The notes: generated by a model from the sequence alone, not told the origin. A stretch of 64,000 nucleotides of DNA from Pseudomonas sp. HN11 (GCF_021390155.1 NZ_CP089985.1:2615001-2679000); one strand, 5' to 3'. Positions 18,578 through 29,437 are shown, counted from the first letter of the stretch. Translations and numbers: made by a program.

Positions 18578-18615
18578 GTGGTCCGCTGTTTTACCCAAAG
18601 CTCGGTCATGGCGAT

Positions 18616-18834
18616 TTACACGCCCGCCAAAAGCAGCACCAGCTTGACAATGCCAAACAGCGTCAGCGCAAACACCGCGGTAAAGAGAATCCCCAGCACC
18701 GCGAAGTGGCTTGGCTTGCCGTGAGTAAAGTCGCGGGCGCGGTTTTTGCCGCTCTGCACGCCAAAGGCTGCCGCCATGACGCTGTGCAGCATCTGCCAGA
18801 AGGTAGGGGGCTTGTTGTTGCCTGGATCGTCCAT
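18616..18834 (-). CDS. DUF2970 small membrane protein
   Basis: A 72-residue protein with the DUF2970 pattern: an amphipathic N-terminus (TFWQMLHSVMAAAFGVQS), a basic stretch (GKNRARDFTHGKPSHF) and one C-terminal transmembrane helix (VLGILFTAVFALTLFGIVKL). It lies downstream of metH in the same direction, 52 nt apart, so it may be co-transcribed. Function unknown. Confidence 0.85.
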   Translation of the reverse strand: MDDPGNNKPPTFWQMLHSVMAAAFGVQSGKNRARDFTHGKPSHFAVLGILFTAVFALTLFGIVKLVLLLAGV

Positions 18835-18886
18835 ACGTCCCTCGACACAAGGTGTGTGAGGGAGAGCATAGACAATCCAGCCGGGC

Positions 18887-21800
18887 TTAGTTGTCGTAAC
18901 CCAGGTTCGGCGCCAACCAACGCTCGGTCACACTCAGGTCCTGGCCTTTGCGCGCGGTGTAGTTCGTCACCTGGTCCTTGTCCACCTTGCCCACGGCAAA
19001 GTACTGCGCCTGCGGGTGGGCGAAGTACCAGCCGCTGACTGCCGCCGCCGGGAACATCGCGTAGTGCTCGGTGAGGAACACGCCGCTGCGGCCGGCTTGC
19101 ATTTCCCGTGCCTCGGGATCGAGCAGGCGGAACAACTGGGCTTTTTCGGTGTGATCCGGGCAGGCCGGGTAGCCGGGGGCAGGGCGGATACCGCTGTATT
19201 GCTCCTTGATCAGCGCCTCGTTGTCCAGTTGCTCGTCCTTGGCATAACCCCAGTAGTCTTTACGCACCTGCTGGTGCAGCCATTCGGCGCAGGCTTCGGC
19301 CAGGCGGTCGGCCAGGGCCTTGACCATGATCGAGTTGTAGTCGTCGCCCGCGTCCTGGTAGGCCTTGGCGACTTCTTCTGCACCGATACCGGCAGTGGTA
19401 ATGAAACCACCGATGTAGTCGGTCACGCCGCTGTCCTTCGGTGCCACGAAGTCGGCCAGGGAGAAGTTCGGCTTGCCGTCGGTCTTGATGATCTGCTGGC
19501 GCAGGTGATGCAGCCGCGCAATCGGCTGGCCATCGTCGCCATAGACTTCCAGGTCATCGTCCTGCACCTGGTTGGTCGGCCAGAAGCCGAACACGGCACG
19601 GGCGCTGATGAGTTTTTCGTCGATCAGCTTCTTGAGCATTTCCTGGGCATCGGCGTACAGCGCGGTGGCAGCTTCACCGACCACTTCGTCTTCGAGGATG
19701 CGCGGGAACTTGCCGGCCAGGTCCCAGGAGATAAAGAACGGCGTCCAGTCGATGTACTCGGCCAATACCTTGAGGTCGATATTGTCCAGCACCTTGGCAC
19801 CGGTAAAGGTCGGCACCACTGGCGTGTAGGTGCTCCATTCGAACTGCGGCTTCTTGGCGATGGCGGCAGCGTAGCTCAGGCGCTCGGTGCGGGCACTACG
19901 GTTCGAGGTGCGTTCGCGTACGTCAATGTATTCCAGGCGGGTCTTCTCGACAAAGCCGGCCTTTAGTTCCTTGGACAGCAACTGCGTGGCCACGCCCACG
20001 GCGCGCGAGGCGTCGGTCACGTAGATCACCGCATCGTTGTTGTATTTGGGCTCGATCTTCACCGCCGTGTGGGCCTTGGAGGTGGTGGCGCCACCGATCA
20101 TCAATGGCAGGTGGAAGTCCTGGCGCTGCATCTCACGGGCCACGTGGACCATTTCGTCCAAGGACGGCGTGATCAGGCCGGACAGCCCGATAATGTCGCA
20201 CTTCTGTTCCTTGGCCACTTGCAGGATCTTCTCTGCCGGCACCATGACGCCCAGGTCGACGATGTCGTAGCCGTTGCAACCCAGTACCACGCCGACGATG
20301 TTCTTGCCGATGTCATGCACGTCGCCCTTCACCGTGGCCATCAGGATTTTGCCTTTGGCTTCAGGCTTATCGCCTTTTTCCAGCTCGATGAACGGGATCA
20401 AGTGGGCAACCGCCTGTTTCATGACGCGGGCGGATTTCACCACCTGGGGCAGGAACATTTTGCCCGCGCCGAACAGGTCGCCAACGATGTTCATGCCGGA
20501 CATCAGCGGGCCTTCGATCACTTCGATCGGGCGCGCGAAAGACAGTCGTGATTCCTCGGTGTCTTCGACAATGTGCGTGGTGATGCCTTTGACCAGTGCG
20601 TGTTCCAAGCGCTTGTTCACGTCCCAGCCACGCCATTCTTCGGTTTCGGCTTCCTTGACGCTGCCGTCGCCCTTGTACTTGTCGGCGATGGCGAGAAGGG
20701 CGTCGGTGCCGTCTGGCGTGCGGTTGAGCACCACGTCTTCCACGGCGTCGCGCAGCTCGGTCGGGATCTGGTCGTAAATCTCCAACTGGCCGGCGTTGAC
20801 GATACCCATGGTCAGGCCATTGCGGATCGCGTACAGCAGGAACACCGAGTGGATCGCTTCACGCACCGGGTTGTTGCCACGGAACGAGAACGACACGTTG
20901 GACACGCCGCCAGAGGTCAGCGCGTATGGCAGTTCGTCCCGGATGTAGGCACAGGCGTTGATGAAGTCGACGGCGTAGTTGTTGTGTTCTTCGATACCGG
21001 TGGCGACCGCGAAAATGTTCGGGTCGAAGATGATGTCTTCCGGCGGGAAGCCGACCTCATTCACCAGGATGTCGTAGGAGCGTTTGCAGATTTCTTTCTT
21101 GCGCGCTTCGGTGTCGGCCTGGCCGGCTTCGTCGAACGCCATCACCACCACGGCAGCGCCATAGCGTTTGCACAGCTTGGCGTGATGGATGAACTGCTCC
21201 ACGCCTTCCTTCATGCTGATGGAGTTGACGATGCCCTTGCCCTGGATGCACTTGAGGCCGGCTTCGATCACGTCCCACTTGGAGGAGTCGATCATGATCG
21301 GCACGCGGGAGATGTCCGGCTCGCCGGCAATCAGATTGAGGAAGGTCACCATGGCCTTCTTCGAATCCAGCATGCCCTCGTCCATGTTGATGTCGATCAC
21401 CTGGGCGCCGGCTTCCACCTGCTGCAGGGCGACTTCCAGGGCTTCGGTGTAGTTGTCTTCACGGATCAGGCGGGCAAACCGTGCGGAACCGGTGATGTTG
21501 GTGCGTTCGCCGACGTTGACGAACAATGAGCTGCGATCAATGGTGAACGGTTCGAGGCCCGACAGGCGGCAGGCCTTGGGAATGTCCGGGATCTGGCGCG
21601 GTGCATAACCGGCCACGGCCTTGGCGATGGCTTCGATATGGCCCGGCGTGGTGCCGCAGCAGCCGCCGACAATGTTGAGGAAGCCGCTCTGGGCAAACTC
21701 TTCGATGACCTCGGCGGTCTGCGACGGCAATTCGTCGTACTCGCCGAATTCGTTGGGCAGGCCGGCGTTCGGGTGCGCGGACACGTGGGTGTTGGCCTTG

Positions 21801-22597
21801 TTCGACAACTCTTCCAGGTACGGACGCAGTTCGCTGGCGCCCAGGGCGCAGTTCAGCCCCACGGAAATTGGCTTGGCGTGGGCCACGGAGTTCCAGAACG
21901 CTTCGGTGGTCTGGCCCGACAGGGTACGACCGGAGGCGTCGGTGATGGTGCCGGAGATCATGATCGGCAGTTCGATGTTCAATTCCTCGAACACGCCTTG
22001 CACGGCGAAGATCGCGGCCTTGGCGTTGAGGGTGTCGAAAATGGTCTCGATCAGGATCAGGTCGGCGCCGCCTTCGATCAGGCCTTTGGTGGCTTCGGTG
22101 TAGTTTTCCACCAACTCATCGAAGGTCACGTTGCGGTAGCCGGGGTTGTTCACGTCGGGCGACAGCGAGCAGGTGCGGCTGGTCGGGCCGAGCACGCCGG
22201 CGACGAAACGCGGCTTGGCCGGGTTTTCGGCGGTCTTGGCGTCAGCGATTTTGCGCGCCAGGCGTGCGCCTTCTACGTTCAGCTCATAGGCCAGTTCTTC
22301 CATCCCGTAGTCGGCCATGGAGATACGGGTGGCGTTGAAGGTGTTGGTTTCGAGGATGTCGGCGCCGGCATCCAGATAGGCTTTTTCGATGCCGCCGATC
22401 ACGTCCGGGCGTGTGATCACCAGCAGGTCGTTGTTGCCCTTGACATCGCTGGGCCAGTCGGCGAAGCGTTTGCCACGGTAGTCATTTTCCTCAAGCTTGT
22501 AGCTCTGGATCATCGTGCCCATACCGCCGTCGAGAATCAGGATACGTTCCTTGAGGGCTTGATGAAGGGCTTGCAGACGAACGCTACGATCGGACAT
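18887..22597 (-). CDS. metH: Cobalamin-dependent methionine synthase
   Basis: A 1236-residue MetH that moves a methyl group from methyl-tetrahydrofolate through cobalamin to homocysteine. Domains in order: homocysteine-binding barrel with the zinc cysteines (LNCALG and [10 protein letters not shown]); pterin-binding barrel ([23 protein letters not shown]); cobalamin cap and Rossmann domain with the lower-ligand histidine in [13 protein letters not shown]; and the C-terminal AdoMet reactivation domain ([15 protein letters not shown]). ATG 22597 (MSDRSVRLQ) is preferred to the in-frame ATG 22618 because the family start matches; neither has a strong ribosome-binding site. No cobalamin riboswitch precedes it, as expected for the B12-using isozyme. 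It is divergent from cti across 165 bp. Confidence 0.96.
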   Translation of the reverse strand: MSDRSVRLQALHQALKERILILDGGMGTMIQSYKLEENDYRGKRFADWPSDVKGNNDLLVITRPDVIGGIEKAYLDAGADILETNTFNATRISMADYGMEELAYELNVEGARLARKIADAKTAENPAKPRFVAGVLGPTSRTCSLSPDVNNPGYRNVTFDELVENYTEATKGLIEGGADLILIETIFDTLNAKAAIFAVQGVFEELNIELPIMISGTITDASGRTLSGQTTEAFWNSVAHAKPISVGLNCALGASELRPYLEELSNKANTHVSAHPNAGLPNEFGEYDELPSQTAEVIEEFAQSGFLNIVGGCCGTTPGHIEAIAKAVAGYAPRQIPDIPKACRLSGLEPFTIDRSSLFVNVGERTNITGSARFARLIREDNYTEALEVALQQVEAGAQVIDINMDEGMLDSKKAMVTFLNLIAGEPDISRVPIMIDSSKWDVIEAGLKCIQGKGIVNSISMKEGVEQFIHHAKLCKRYGAAVVVMAFDEAGQADTEARKKEICKRSYDILVNEVGFPPEDIIFDPNIFAVATGIEEHNNYAVDFINACAYIRDELPYALTSGGVSNVSFSFRGNNPVREAIHSVFLLYAIRNGLTMGIVNAGQLEIYDQIPTELRDAVEDVVLNRTPDGTDALLAIADKYKGDGSVKEAETEEWRGWDVNKRLEHALVKGITTHIVEDTEESRLSFARPIEVIEGPLMSGMNIVGDLFGAGKMFLPQVVKSARVMKQAVAHLIPFIELEKGDKPEAKGKILMATVKGDVHDIGKNIVGVVLGCNGYDIVDLGVMVPAEKILQVAKEQKCDIIGLSGLITPSLDEMVHVAREMQRQDFHLPLMIGGATTSKAHTAVKIEPKYNNDAVIYVTDASRAVGVATQLLSKELKAGFVEKTRLEYIDVRERTSNRSARTERLSYAAAIAKKPQFEWSTYTPVVPTFTGAKVLDNIDLKVLAEYIDWTPFFISWDLAGKFPRILEDEVVGEAATALYADAQEMLKKLIDEKLISARAVFGFWPTNQVQDDDLEVYGDDGQPIARLHHLRQQIIKTDGKPNFSLADFVAPKDSGVTDYIGGFITTAGIGAEEVAKAYQDAGDDYNSIMVKALADRLAEACAEWLHQQVRKDYWGYAKDEQLDNEALIKEQYSGIRPAPGYPACPDHTEKAQLFRLLDPEAREMQAGRSGVFLTEHYAMFPAAAVSGWYFAHPQAQYFAVGKVDKDQVTNYTARKGQDLSVTERWLAPNLGYDN

Positions 22598-22762
22598 GGG
22601 ACTACTCTGGTCAGGCATTTCGGAGGGGGGGAATCATAGCAAACCTGTGCGGATTTAGAGCATGTGCAGGTTTTGCATGAATATCGTTCATGTTGGGCGG
22701 CGTCATGGCCCGGTAGAATCACCGGCACTTTTTACTGCACGCATTGAATCGGGACCGGATAC

Positions 22763-25054
22763 ATGTCACTTCGCCTCATCACCAGCGCCATCCTGGCACT
22801 GGTCGCCTGCATTGCACAGGCTGACGGACCCGCCCCGGCGATTTCGTACACCCGCGACATTCAACCGATCTTCACCGAGAAATGCGTGGCCTGCCATGCC
22901 TGCTACGACTCCGCCTGTCAGCTCAACCTCGGCAGCGCCGAAGGTGCGCTGCGCGGCGCGAGTAAAGTGCCGGTCTACGACGGTGAGCGTAGCCAGGCCA
23001 CGCCGACCACCCGTTTGTTTTATGACGCCTTTGGCAAGCAAGCCTGGCAGCAGAAGGGTTTCTATTCTGTGCTGGACGCCCAGGGCAGCCAGGCGGCGCT
23101 GATGGCGCGCATGCTCGAGTTGGGCCATAACGCCCCGTTGCAACCGAACGCCAAATTGCCTGAAGACATCGTTCTGGGACTGAACCGCGAAAACACGTGC
23201 GCCGTGCCCGGCGAGTTCAATGCCTACGCGGGTGCCCATCCCAGGGAAGGCATGCCGCTGGCGGTCACCGGCCTGACCGACCAGCAGTACCAGACCCTGC
23301 AACGCTGGCTCGCGTCCGGCGCTCCTATCGACGAACGAGGCTTGGCGCCCAGCCCCAAGGAAGCCCTCCAGGTACAGCAGTGGGAAAACTTATTCAACCA
23401 GCCGGGGGCGCGGGAAAGCCTGGTGGCGCGCTGGTTGTTCGAACATCTGTATCTCGCGCATATCTACTTCGAAAATGGCGCGCCGGGGCATTTTTTCCAG
23501 TGGGTGCGCTCGCGTACACCAAGCGGCCAGCCAATCGACCTGATCGCTACCCGTCGCCCCAATGATGACCCCGGCACCCGTGTGTATTACCGCCTGTGGC
23601 CGGTGCAGGGTGTGATTGTGCATAAAACCCATATCACGTACCCGTTCAGTGCCGAGAAGATGGCGCGCATCAAAGAGCTGTTCTACGCCGGCAACTGGCA
23701 GGTCGACGCTTTGCCGGGCTATGGCCCGGGCCGTCGCGCCAACCCCTTCGAAACCTTCGAAGCCATCCCGGCCAAGGCGCGTTACCAATTCATGCTGGAT
23801 AACGCCGAGTACTTCGTGCGTACCTTTATTCGCGGGCCGGTATGCCGTGGGCAGATTGCCACGGACGTGATCCGCGACAACTTCTGGACCCTGTTCCAGG
23901 ACCCGGACCACGACCTGTACATCACCGATGCGCGCTATCGCGGCCAGGCCACGCCGTTGCTGGCCATGCCGGGGCAGAACGATGACGTGGGCAGTGTGCT
24001 CAGCCTGTGGTTGGCTTACCGCGACAAGCGCAACGAATATGAGGCCCTGCGCCGCGACAGCTACGCTGACTTGCCGCCGCCGAGCTGGTCGAGCCTGTGG
24101 GCGGGCAATGACAACGCTTTGCTGAGCATCTTCCGCCACTTCGACAGCGCCTCGGTGACCAAAGGCCTGATTGGCGAGGTGCCGCAGACAATGTGGTTGT
24201 TCGACTATCCGCTGCTGGAGCGCACGTATTACCAACTGGCGGTGAATTTCGATGTGTTCGGCAATGTGTCGCATCAGGCCCAGACCCGATTGTATTTCGA
24301 CCTGATTCGCAATGGTGCCGAGCAGAACTTCCTGCGGCTGATGCCCGCTGATACCCGCGAAGATTTTATGGATGACTGGTATCAGAACAGCGGGAAGATC
24401 AAGCTGTGGCTGGACTATGAAGCAATTGATGACGACAAGCCCACCGGCCTGCACCTCAACGAAAACGATCCGAAACGTGACTTTGCCAAGCAGTTGCTCA
24501 GCCGTTATGGCCATTTGAATGTCAGCCCGGATCCGATCAACCGTTGCAGCGGCGCCTATTGCTCCCGCGACGGTGTCGACCCGGCCATCCAGGATGCGGA
24601 GCAGGCCCTGAGCCGTCTGACTTCACGCCCGGCCGCTGGGCTCAAGGTTATTGATCAACTGCCTGAAGCGACGATGCTGCGGGTTGAGACCGCCAGCGGC
24701 AAGCGGGTGGTCTACAGCATGCTGCGCAATCGTGCCCACAGTAATGTGGCGTTTCTGATGGGTGAGGCTTATCGCTATCAGCCGGGCTTGGATACGGTGA
24801 CGATTTATCCTGGCGTGCTGAGCAGCTACCCGAACTTTATGTTCAATATTCCGGCCCGGGAAGTGCCCGAGTTCGTGGCCGAAATGGAGCAGGCCAAGGA
24901 TGCCAAGGGTTTTGAGCTGATTGTGGATCGCTGGGGCGTGCGCCGCAGCCATCCGCTGTTCTGGCAGTATTTCCACGATTTGTCGCAGTACGTCCGTGAA
25001 ACCACGCCGGTGGAAGAGGGGGTGCTGGACATGAATCGCTATGAGAACCTATAA
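22763..25054 (+). CDS. cti: Fatty acid cis/trans isomerase
   Basis: A 763-residue periplasmic enzyme that converts cis-unsaturated membrane fatty acids to trans in situ as a rapid response to solvents and heat. The N-terminus has a signal peptide (SAILALVACIAQADG) and the single haem c motif CVACH (residues 41-45), both diagnostic of Cti. The rest matches the family along its length (HFFQWVRSRTPSGQPIDLIATRRP region; VIVHKTHITYPFS region). The metH-cti divergent pair is the standard Pseudomonas arrangement. No frameshift or truncation is seen. Confidence 0.93.
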   Translation: MSLRLITSAILALVACIAQADGPAPAISYTRDIQPIFTEKCVACHACYDSACQLNLGSAEGALRGASKVPVYDGERSQATPTTRLFYDAFGKQAWQQKGFYSVLDAQGSQAALMARMLELGHNAPLQPNAKLPEDIVLGLNRENTCAVPGEFNAYAGAHPREGMPLAVTGLTDQQYQTLQRWLASGAPIDERGLAPSPKEALQVQQWENLFNQPGARESLVARWLFEHLYLAHIYFENGAPGHFFQWVRSRTPSGQPIDLIATRRPNDDPGTRVYYRLWPVQGVIVHKTHITYPFSAEKMARIKELFYAGNWQVDALPGYGPGRRANPFETFEAIPAKARYQFMLDNAEYFVRTFIRGPVCRGQIATDVIRDNFWTLFQDPDHDLYITDARYRGQATPLLAMPGQNDDVGSVLSLWLAYRDKRNEYEALRRDSYADLPPPSWSSLWAGNDNALLSIFRHFDSASVTKGLIGEVPQTMWLFDYPLLERTYYQLAVNFDVFGNVSHQAQTRLYFDLIRNGAEQNFLRLMPADTREDFMDDWYQNSGKIKLWLDYEAIDDDKPTGLHLNENDPKRDFAKQLLSRYGHLNVSPDPINRCSGAYCSRDGVDPAIQDAEQALSRLTSRPAAGLKVIDQLPEATMLRVETASGKRVVYSMLRNRAHSNVAFLMGEAYRYQPGLDTVTIYPGVLSSYPNFMFNIPAREVPEFVAEMEQAKDAKGFELIVDRWGVRRSHPLFWQYFHDLSQYVRETTPVEEGVLDMNRYENL

Positions 25055-25141
25055 CGGTACCCGGTGATCCAGTCATCTCTCTGAGCGGGTGCTGAAGCGG
25101 TCGGATATCTATCTTACGGGGCAGGAAAGGGTATTCCGATT

Positions 25142-26164
25142 ATGCTGATTTCAGTGCAGGCGCTACGGGCCTTGGCGGCATGGATGGTAGTGGGTGTGCA
25201 CTTCATGCAGTTGTTTTTCGACTTTGAGGCACACAATGCGCTGGAGTATCTGCTGGCCGATAAAGGCGGTATCGGCGTGGATATTTTCTTCGTCATCAGT
25301 GGGTTTGTGATCTTCCTCGCGACCGCGGACAAGGCGCTGACCCCTTGGCGTTTCATGCTCATGCGCGTGGCAAGGATCGTCCCAGCGTATTGGTTCTATA
25401 CCTTGCTCATGGTGCTTCTGGTGGCGACTGTGCCTTCGATGTTTCCCTATGAGCATCTGGAGCCGAGTTACGTGCTCATGTCGCTGCTGTTCATCGCAGC
25501 CCCGAGCGAACCGGGCGTGGAGGTCTATCCGCTGCTGGGTGTCGGGTGGACCCTGAATTTCGAAATGCTGTTCTACGTGCTGTTTTCCTTTGCTTTGTCA
25601 GTGCGCGCATCGTATCGGCTGTGGGTAGTGGCAACGTTGCTGTATCTGGCGTGCTACATCGGCCCCACCCTTGGTTTGGCCAGCGGGTTCTACAGCAACG
25701 GCATCGTCTTGGAGTTTCTGATGGGCATCGTGATCGGCATGCTCTATCGCCGTGGCTTGTGTCGGACCAAACCCTGGCTGCCGTTGTTGGGTATTGTCGG
25801 TGCGTCAATGGCGGTTTATCACGGGGCTGATTTACCGCGTGCGTTGGAGTGGGGTATTCCCAGCGCGATATCGGTCATCAGTTGTGTGGCGCTGGAACCT
25901 TACTTTAAGGGCTCGCGGTTTCTGAAAATGCTCGGTGATTGTTCCTATTCTGTGTATTTGATCCATGTGCCGGTACTCGCCGCTGGGCAGCTTATTGCCA
26001 AACGCATGGGAATAGACCCCTATGCCATGTTGCTTGTGTGCGTCGTAGTGACGGCGCTGGGCGCTTATGGGAGCTACCACTGGCTGGAGAAACGCCCTTA
26101 TCGCGTGCTGAAGCACTGGTTCGGCGTCGATGATCGGGGGATTATTTCCCGACAAAAATACTAG
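25142..26164 (+). CDS. Membrane-bound O-acyltransferase, acyltransferase 3 (OafA/ExoZ type)
   Basis: A 340-residue integral membrane acyltransferase with about ten hydrophobic helices. Family marks are the N-terminal QALRALAAWMVVGVHF with the catalytic-type histidine, GVDIFFVISGFVIF, and RVARIVPAYWFYT. Such proteins add acetyl or succinyl groups to surface polysaccharides or lipids. The only candidate start is ATG 25142, with AGGAAAGGG upstream. No polysaccharide cluster lies beside it, so the acceptor cannot be told. Confidence 0.85.
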   Translation: MLISVQALRALAAWMVVGVHFMQLFFDFEAHNALEYLLADKGGIGVDIFFVISGFVIFLATADKALTPWRFMLMRVARIVPAYWFYTLLMVLLVATVPSMFPYEHLEPSYVLMSLLFIAAPSEPGVEVYPLLGVGWTLNFEMLFYVLFSFALSVRASYRLWVVATLLYLACYIGPTLGLASGFYSNGIVLEFLMGIVIGMLYRRGLCRTKPWLPLLGIVGASMAVYHGADLPRALEWGIPSAISVISCVALEPYFKGSRFLKMLGDCSYSVYLIHVPVLAAGQLIAKRMGIDPYAMLLVCVVVTALGAYGSYHWLEKRPYRVLKHWFGVDDRGIISRQKY

Positions 26165-26214
26165 GACTTTGTACCTCTGTAATGATTTGGCGTAAACTGC
26201 CGGCAAGCCTGTGA

Positions 26215-26808
<594 letters not shown>

Positions 26809-26829
26809 GTAAGGCGTTCACTGCGAACG

Positions 26830-26860
26830 AAAAAACGGCGCCCCGTGAGCGCCGTTTTTT
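26830..26860. terminator. Bidirectional terminator between nfuA and cobM
   Basis: AAAAAACGGCGC and GCGCCGTTTTTT pair perfectly around a 7-nt loop, with an A-run on one side and a T-run on the other, so it can end the converging nfuA and cobM transcripts. Confidence 0.9.
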
Positions 26861-26871
26861 TATGCCCTGTT

Positions 26872-27618
26872 TCAAGGGCGGTAAAGATGGGCATGCCCCG
26901 CCCGGTACAGCGACGACTCACTGAAGCTGTCGCTGGCCAACACCCGGCCCACCACAATCAACGCCGTGCGTCGAAAGCCCTTGGCCGCCACTTTCTCGGC
27001 AATATCACTTAAGTTTCCCACCGCCCAATCCTGATCCGGCCAGGTTGCCCGGTGCACCACGGCAATCGGGCAATCCGCGCCGTAGTGAGGCAGCAGTTCA
27101 GCGACGATCTTGTCCAGATGATTGACCCCCAGGTGAATCGCCATGGTGGTGCCATGTCGGGCCAGGCAGTCGAAAGCCTCACCGGCGGGCATGCTGGTCT
27201 TATCGGCATAGCGGGTCAGGATCACGCTCTGGGCGATGTCCGGCAGGGTCAGCTCGGTTTCCAGCAGCGCCGCGCAGGCGGCCACGGCGGTGACTCCAGG
27301 GATGATCTGGAAGGGGATGCCCAATTCCCGCAGGTGGCGGATCTGTTCGCCAATGGCGCCATACAGGCTGGGGTCGCCGGAATGGACGCGCGCCACATCC
27401 TGGCCTTTGGCATCGGCGGCCTTGATCAGATCAATGATCTGTTCCAAGTGCAGTTCGGCGCTGTTGACCACCGTTTCCGCCTGATGACCTTCAAGTACAG
27501 CTGCCGGCACCAGCGAGCCGGCATAGATGATCACCGGGCAACTACGGATCAGCCGCTGGCCTTTGACGGTGATCAATTCCGGGTCGCCGGGACCTGCGCC
27601 GATGAAGTAGACGGTCAT
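26872..27618 (-). CDS. cobM: Precorrin-4 C11-methyltransferase
   Basis: A 248-residue SAM-dependent tetrapyrrole methylase of the aerobic cobalamin pathway. It shows VYFIGAGPGDPELITVKG at the start, SGDPSLYGAIGEQ and PGVTAVAACAALLETELTLP, the last typical of CobM/CbiF. The start is ATG 27618, with GGAT upstream; the longer frame runs through the intergenic gap. It is the last gene of the cbtB-cbtA-cobE-cobM run, which lies behind the minus-strand cobalamin riboswitch, with 70 nt separating it from cobE. Confidence 0.93.
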   Translation of the reverse strand: MTVYFIGAGPGDPELITVKGQRLIRSCPVIIYAGSLVPAAVLEGHQAETVVNSAELHLEQIIDLIKAADAKGQDVARVHSGDPSLYGAIGEQIRHLRELGIPFQIIPGVTAVAACAALLETELTLPDIAQSVILTRYADKTSMPAGEAFDCLARHGTTMAIHLGVNHLDKIVAELLPHYGADCPIAVVHRATWPDQDWAVGNLSDIAEKVAAKGFRRTALIVVGRVLASDSFSESSLYRAGHAHLYRP

Positions 27619-27688
27619 GGGATAATCCTGGTGAAAAACGCGTGAGCATGAAAGTTGCTCATGATCGAGAGGAGCGATTATCGGGTTT

Positions 27689-28081
27689 TCAACCCGCGCA
27701 TGCCAAGGCAAAGGTGGCGTGGGCGGTTTTTTTGCGGGTGATCAACAGGCGGGCGGGGGCATTGGCAAGCTGTTCAGCAAGGGCCAGTGCGGCGCTTTCA
27801 GCGATGCCGTAGCAACCGGTATGGGCAAAAGCGATGTCGGATTTATGGCTCAGCCGGTCTGTGTAAACCGCCAGGCGTTCCACGCTGAAGCACTGTAATG
27901 GCAGTTTCAAAAGCGCGGCAACCGCCAGTAATCCTGGTTCATCCCGCTTGCGGTCGATACTCGCCAGTGCGGTGATTTGGCTGCGCTCGATACCGCCCTC
28001 GGCGAGGGCGGTATCAATCAGGGCCAGCAAGGCGTGACTGTTACAGCCCCGCTGGCAACCCAGGCCAACCACTAACGTCAT
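27689..28081 (-). CDS. cobE: Cobalamin biosynthesis protein CobE
   Basis: A 130-residue CobE/CbiG-C-terminal type protein (VVGLGCQRGCNSHALLALI, ASIDRKRDEPGL). It shares the acetaldehyde-releasing CbiG C-terminal fold in the anaerobic route; its aerobic role is less defined. ATG 28081 overlaps the cbtA stop (ATGA), showing translational coupling. It belongs to the riboswitch-controlled minus-strand operon. Confidence 0.88.
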   Translation of the reverse strand: MTLVVGLGCQRGCNSHALLALIDTALAEGGIERSQITALASIDRKRDEPGLLAVAALLKLPLQCFSVERLAVYTDRLSHKSDIAFAHTGCYGIAESAALALAEQLANAPARLLITRKKTAHATFALACAG

Positions 28082-28782
28082 ACCGAGTATTGATCGTCGC
28101 GGTTACGACGGAACAGCCAGGCGCTGATCAGGCCCAGGGCCAGCCAAAACGCCACGTTGGTCAGCTGCGACGCGATCTTGAATTGCGCTTCCAGGGCCTC
28201 CGGGGCCAGCATCGAGTGCACTTCCGGCTGTGGTGCGCCGATCACGTGCGGCACTACCAGAATCGCCACTCCCAGGGCCTTCAACAACCAGTTGCGTCCG
28301 AATGCGATCAGCGCGATACCGACGGCGGTCGAGGCGGCGGTGCCAATCCACCAGATTTGGCGTTGCGCGAGGTCAGCGGCGGCTGTGCCTGGCAGTTCGG
28401 GCGGCAGGCCCATCGTCGGCGCCAGCACGAAGGTTGCGTAACCGGCCAGGCCCCACAGCAGGCCTTGGGCAGTGCGGGTTGGCGCACGCAAGGTGTACAG
28501 ACCGGCGAGCATCAGTGCAAAACCTACAGCGACTACCAGGTTGCCGCCCGTGGTCGACAGCACGCGCTGCCAGCCATCCTCCGGCTCCCAGGCTTCGGCA
28601 TCATGGGTATGAGCCGCGGTGCCGGCAGCGTGCTCATGCACCACTTGGGTGGCAGCCGGGGCCTTTTCAAAGGTTTCCGCCTGCAGAATCAGCGGGGCGA
28701 CCCATAAGCTTTGCAGCAGTGTCAGCAGCAGGGCAGCCAATAGACCGGTGAAGCCTGCGGTTTGCGCAATACGCTTGATCAT
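28078..28782 (-). CDS. cbtA: Cobalt transporter subunit CbtA
   Basis: A 234-residue membrane protein with about five to six helices matching CbtA, the B12-regulated cobalt uptake component. A histidine-rich acidic loop after the first helix (VVHEHAAGTAAHTHDAEAWE) likely binds cobalt. ATG 28782 (MIKRIAQTAGF) starts the first amphipathic helix; the longer frame upstream to 28887 overlaps cbtB and is rejected. It is paired with cbtB 11 nt upstream. Confidence 0.9.
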   Translation of the reverse strand: MIKRIAQTAGFTGLLAALLLTLLQSLWVAPLILQAETFEKAPAATQVVHEHAAGTAAHTHDAEAWEPEDGWQRVLSTTGGNLVVAVGFALMLAGLYTLRAPTRTAQGLLWGLAGYATFVLAPTMGLPPELPGTAAADLAQRQIWWIGTAASTAVGIALIAFGRNWLLKALGVAILVVPHVIGAPQPEVHSMLAPEALEAQFKIASQLTNVAFWLALGLISAWLFRRNRDDQYSV

Positions 28783-28793
28783 GTCGGCAGGTC

Positions 28794-28979
28794 TCAGTGG
28801 CACGGGAACGCGGCGCTGTGGCGGGTATCGTGAGCAGCGTTGTGCACCGCCTCGATGTGCGAGAAACCGGCGAAGTACACCAGGCATGCGCCCAGGATTG
28901 ACGCGCCGATGGCGGCGGTCAGGCGTTGGCTCAGGGTGGCGGTGCTGGCGGTGTGCGAGGTGCTGCTGATGATCGACAT
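28794..28979 (-). CDS. cbtB: Cobalt transporter subunit CbtB
   Basis: A 61-residue membrane protein with one transmembrane helix (AAIGASILGACLVYFAGFSH) and a histidine-rich C-terminus (HNAAHDTRHSAAFPCH), the hallmark of CbtB. It is the first gene after the minus-strand cobalamin riboswitch, which fits repression of cobalt uptake when B12 is plentiful. Confidence 0.92.
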   Translation of the reverse strand: MSIISSTSHTASTATLSQRLTAAIGASILGACLVYFAGFSHIEAVHNAAHDTRHSAAFPCH

Positions 28980-29020
28980 GGCGCGTCCCTTTCAGGTGTC
29001 AGGGTGAAACGAGCGCATGA

Positions 29021-29049
29021 AAACCCCGCGAGCCGGGCACGCAGGGTTT
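29021..29049 (-). terminator. Riboswitch expression-platform terminator before cbtB
   Basis: On the minus strand AACCCTGCG pairs with CGCGGGGTT, followed by TTTTC, between the cobalamin aptamer and cbtB. This is the likely OFF-state terminator of the riboswitch; an alternative is direct ribosome-site sequestration. Confidence 0.65.
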
Positions 29050-29090
29050 GAACAGCGCCCGCCCACCGCGGGTTTGTTATCTGATTTTTT

Positions 29091-29275
29091 CGGGCCGGTC
29101 TCCGGGCTTGCGAGGGGCATTGCGCCTATTAAGCATCGCCTTCCCATGCCTTGGAGGCACAGTGGATCTGACACTTCGCTCGCTTACCGTTGCGGGGGCA
29201 GCACCGGACTGGTCATATCGCTATGACGCACCGGTTTCCCGTTTCACCCTGTGAGGGGCACCCGAAACAAGATGT
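29091..29275 (-). promoter_or_regulatory. Cobalamin riboswitch controlling cbtB-cbtA-cobE-cobM
   Basis: Read on the minus strand, the conserved aptamer blocks occur in order: GAAACGGGAAACCGGTG, then GCTGCCCCCGCAACGGTAAG (the B12 box core), GGGAAGGCGATG, and finally AAGCCCGGAGACCGGCC. Order and spacing match the cobalamin (AdoCbl) class. It lies about 110 nt before cbtB. Exact ends are approximate. Confidence 0.93.
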
Positions 29276-29309
29276 GTAGGAGAGCATGGGGGCGGGAGGG
29301 GAGTCAATT

Positions 29310-29398
29310 GGGTTGTTGGGGGCATATCCGTTGTTTAGGTAAGGGCGGAACCAATACCCGCCATCACCCAAATAACGGATATGTACACCAACCCAAAC
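29310..29398. repeat. Long imperfect palindromic element between the two riboswitches
   Basis: The core arms ATATCCGTT (29324-29332) and AACGGATAT (29374-29382) pair perfectly, and the arms extend inward (GTTTAGGTAAGGGCGG against CCGCCATCACCCAAAT) with a few mismatches, so the 59-nt core can fold almost fully on itself. Flanking GGGTTG and CAACCC also pair loosely. The sequence resembles dispersed ACATATCCGTT-type repeats of P. fluorescens genomes (from memory, not searched). Confidence 0.7.
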
Positions 29399-29437
29399 CC
29401 CATCATTGACCATCCCCCAAGCACTGCGTAGCCTTGC

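Noticed and set aside
29213..29413. Short open frame across the riboswitch region
   Set aside because: It lies in the aptamer and palindromic repeat, both of which explain the sequence better than coding.
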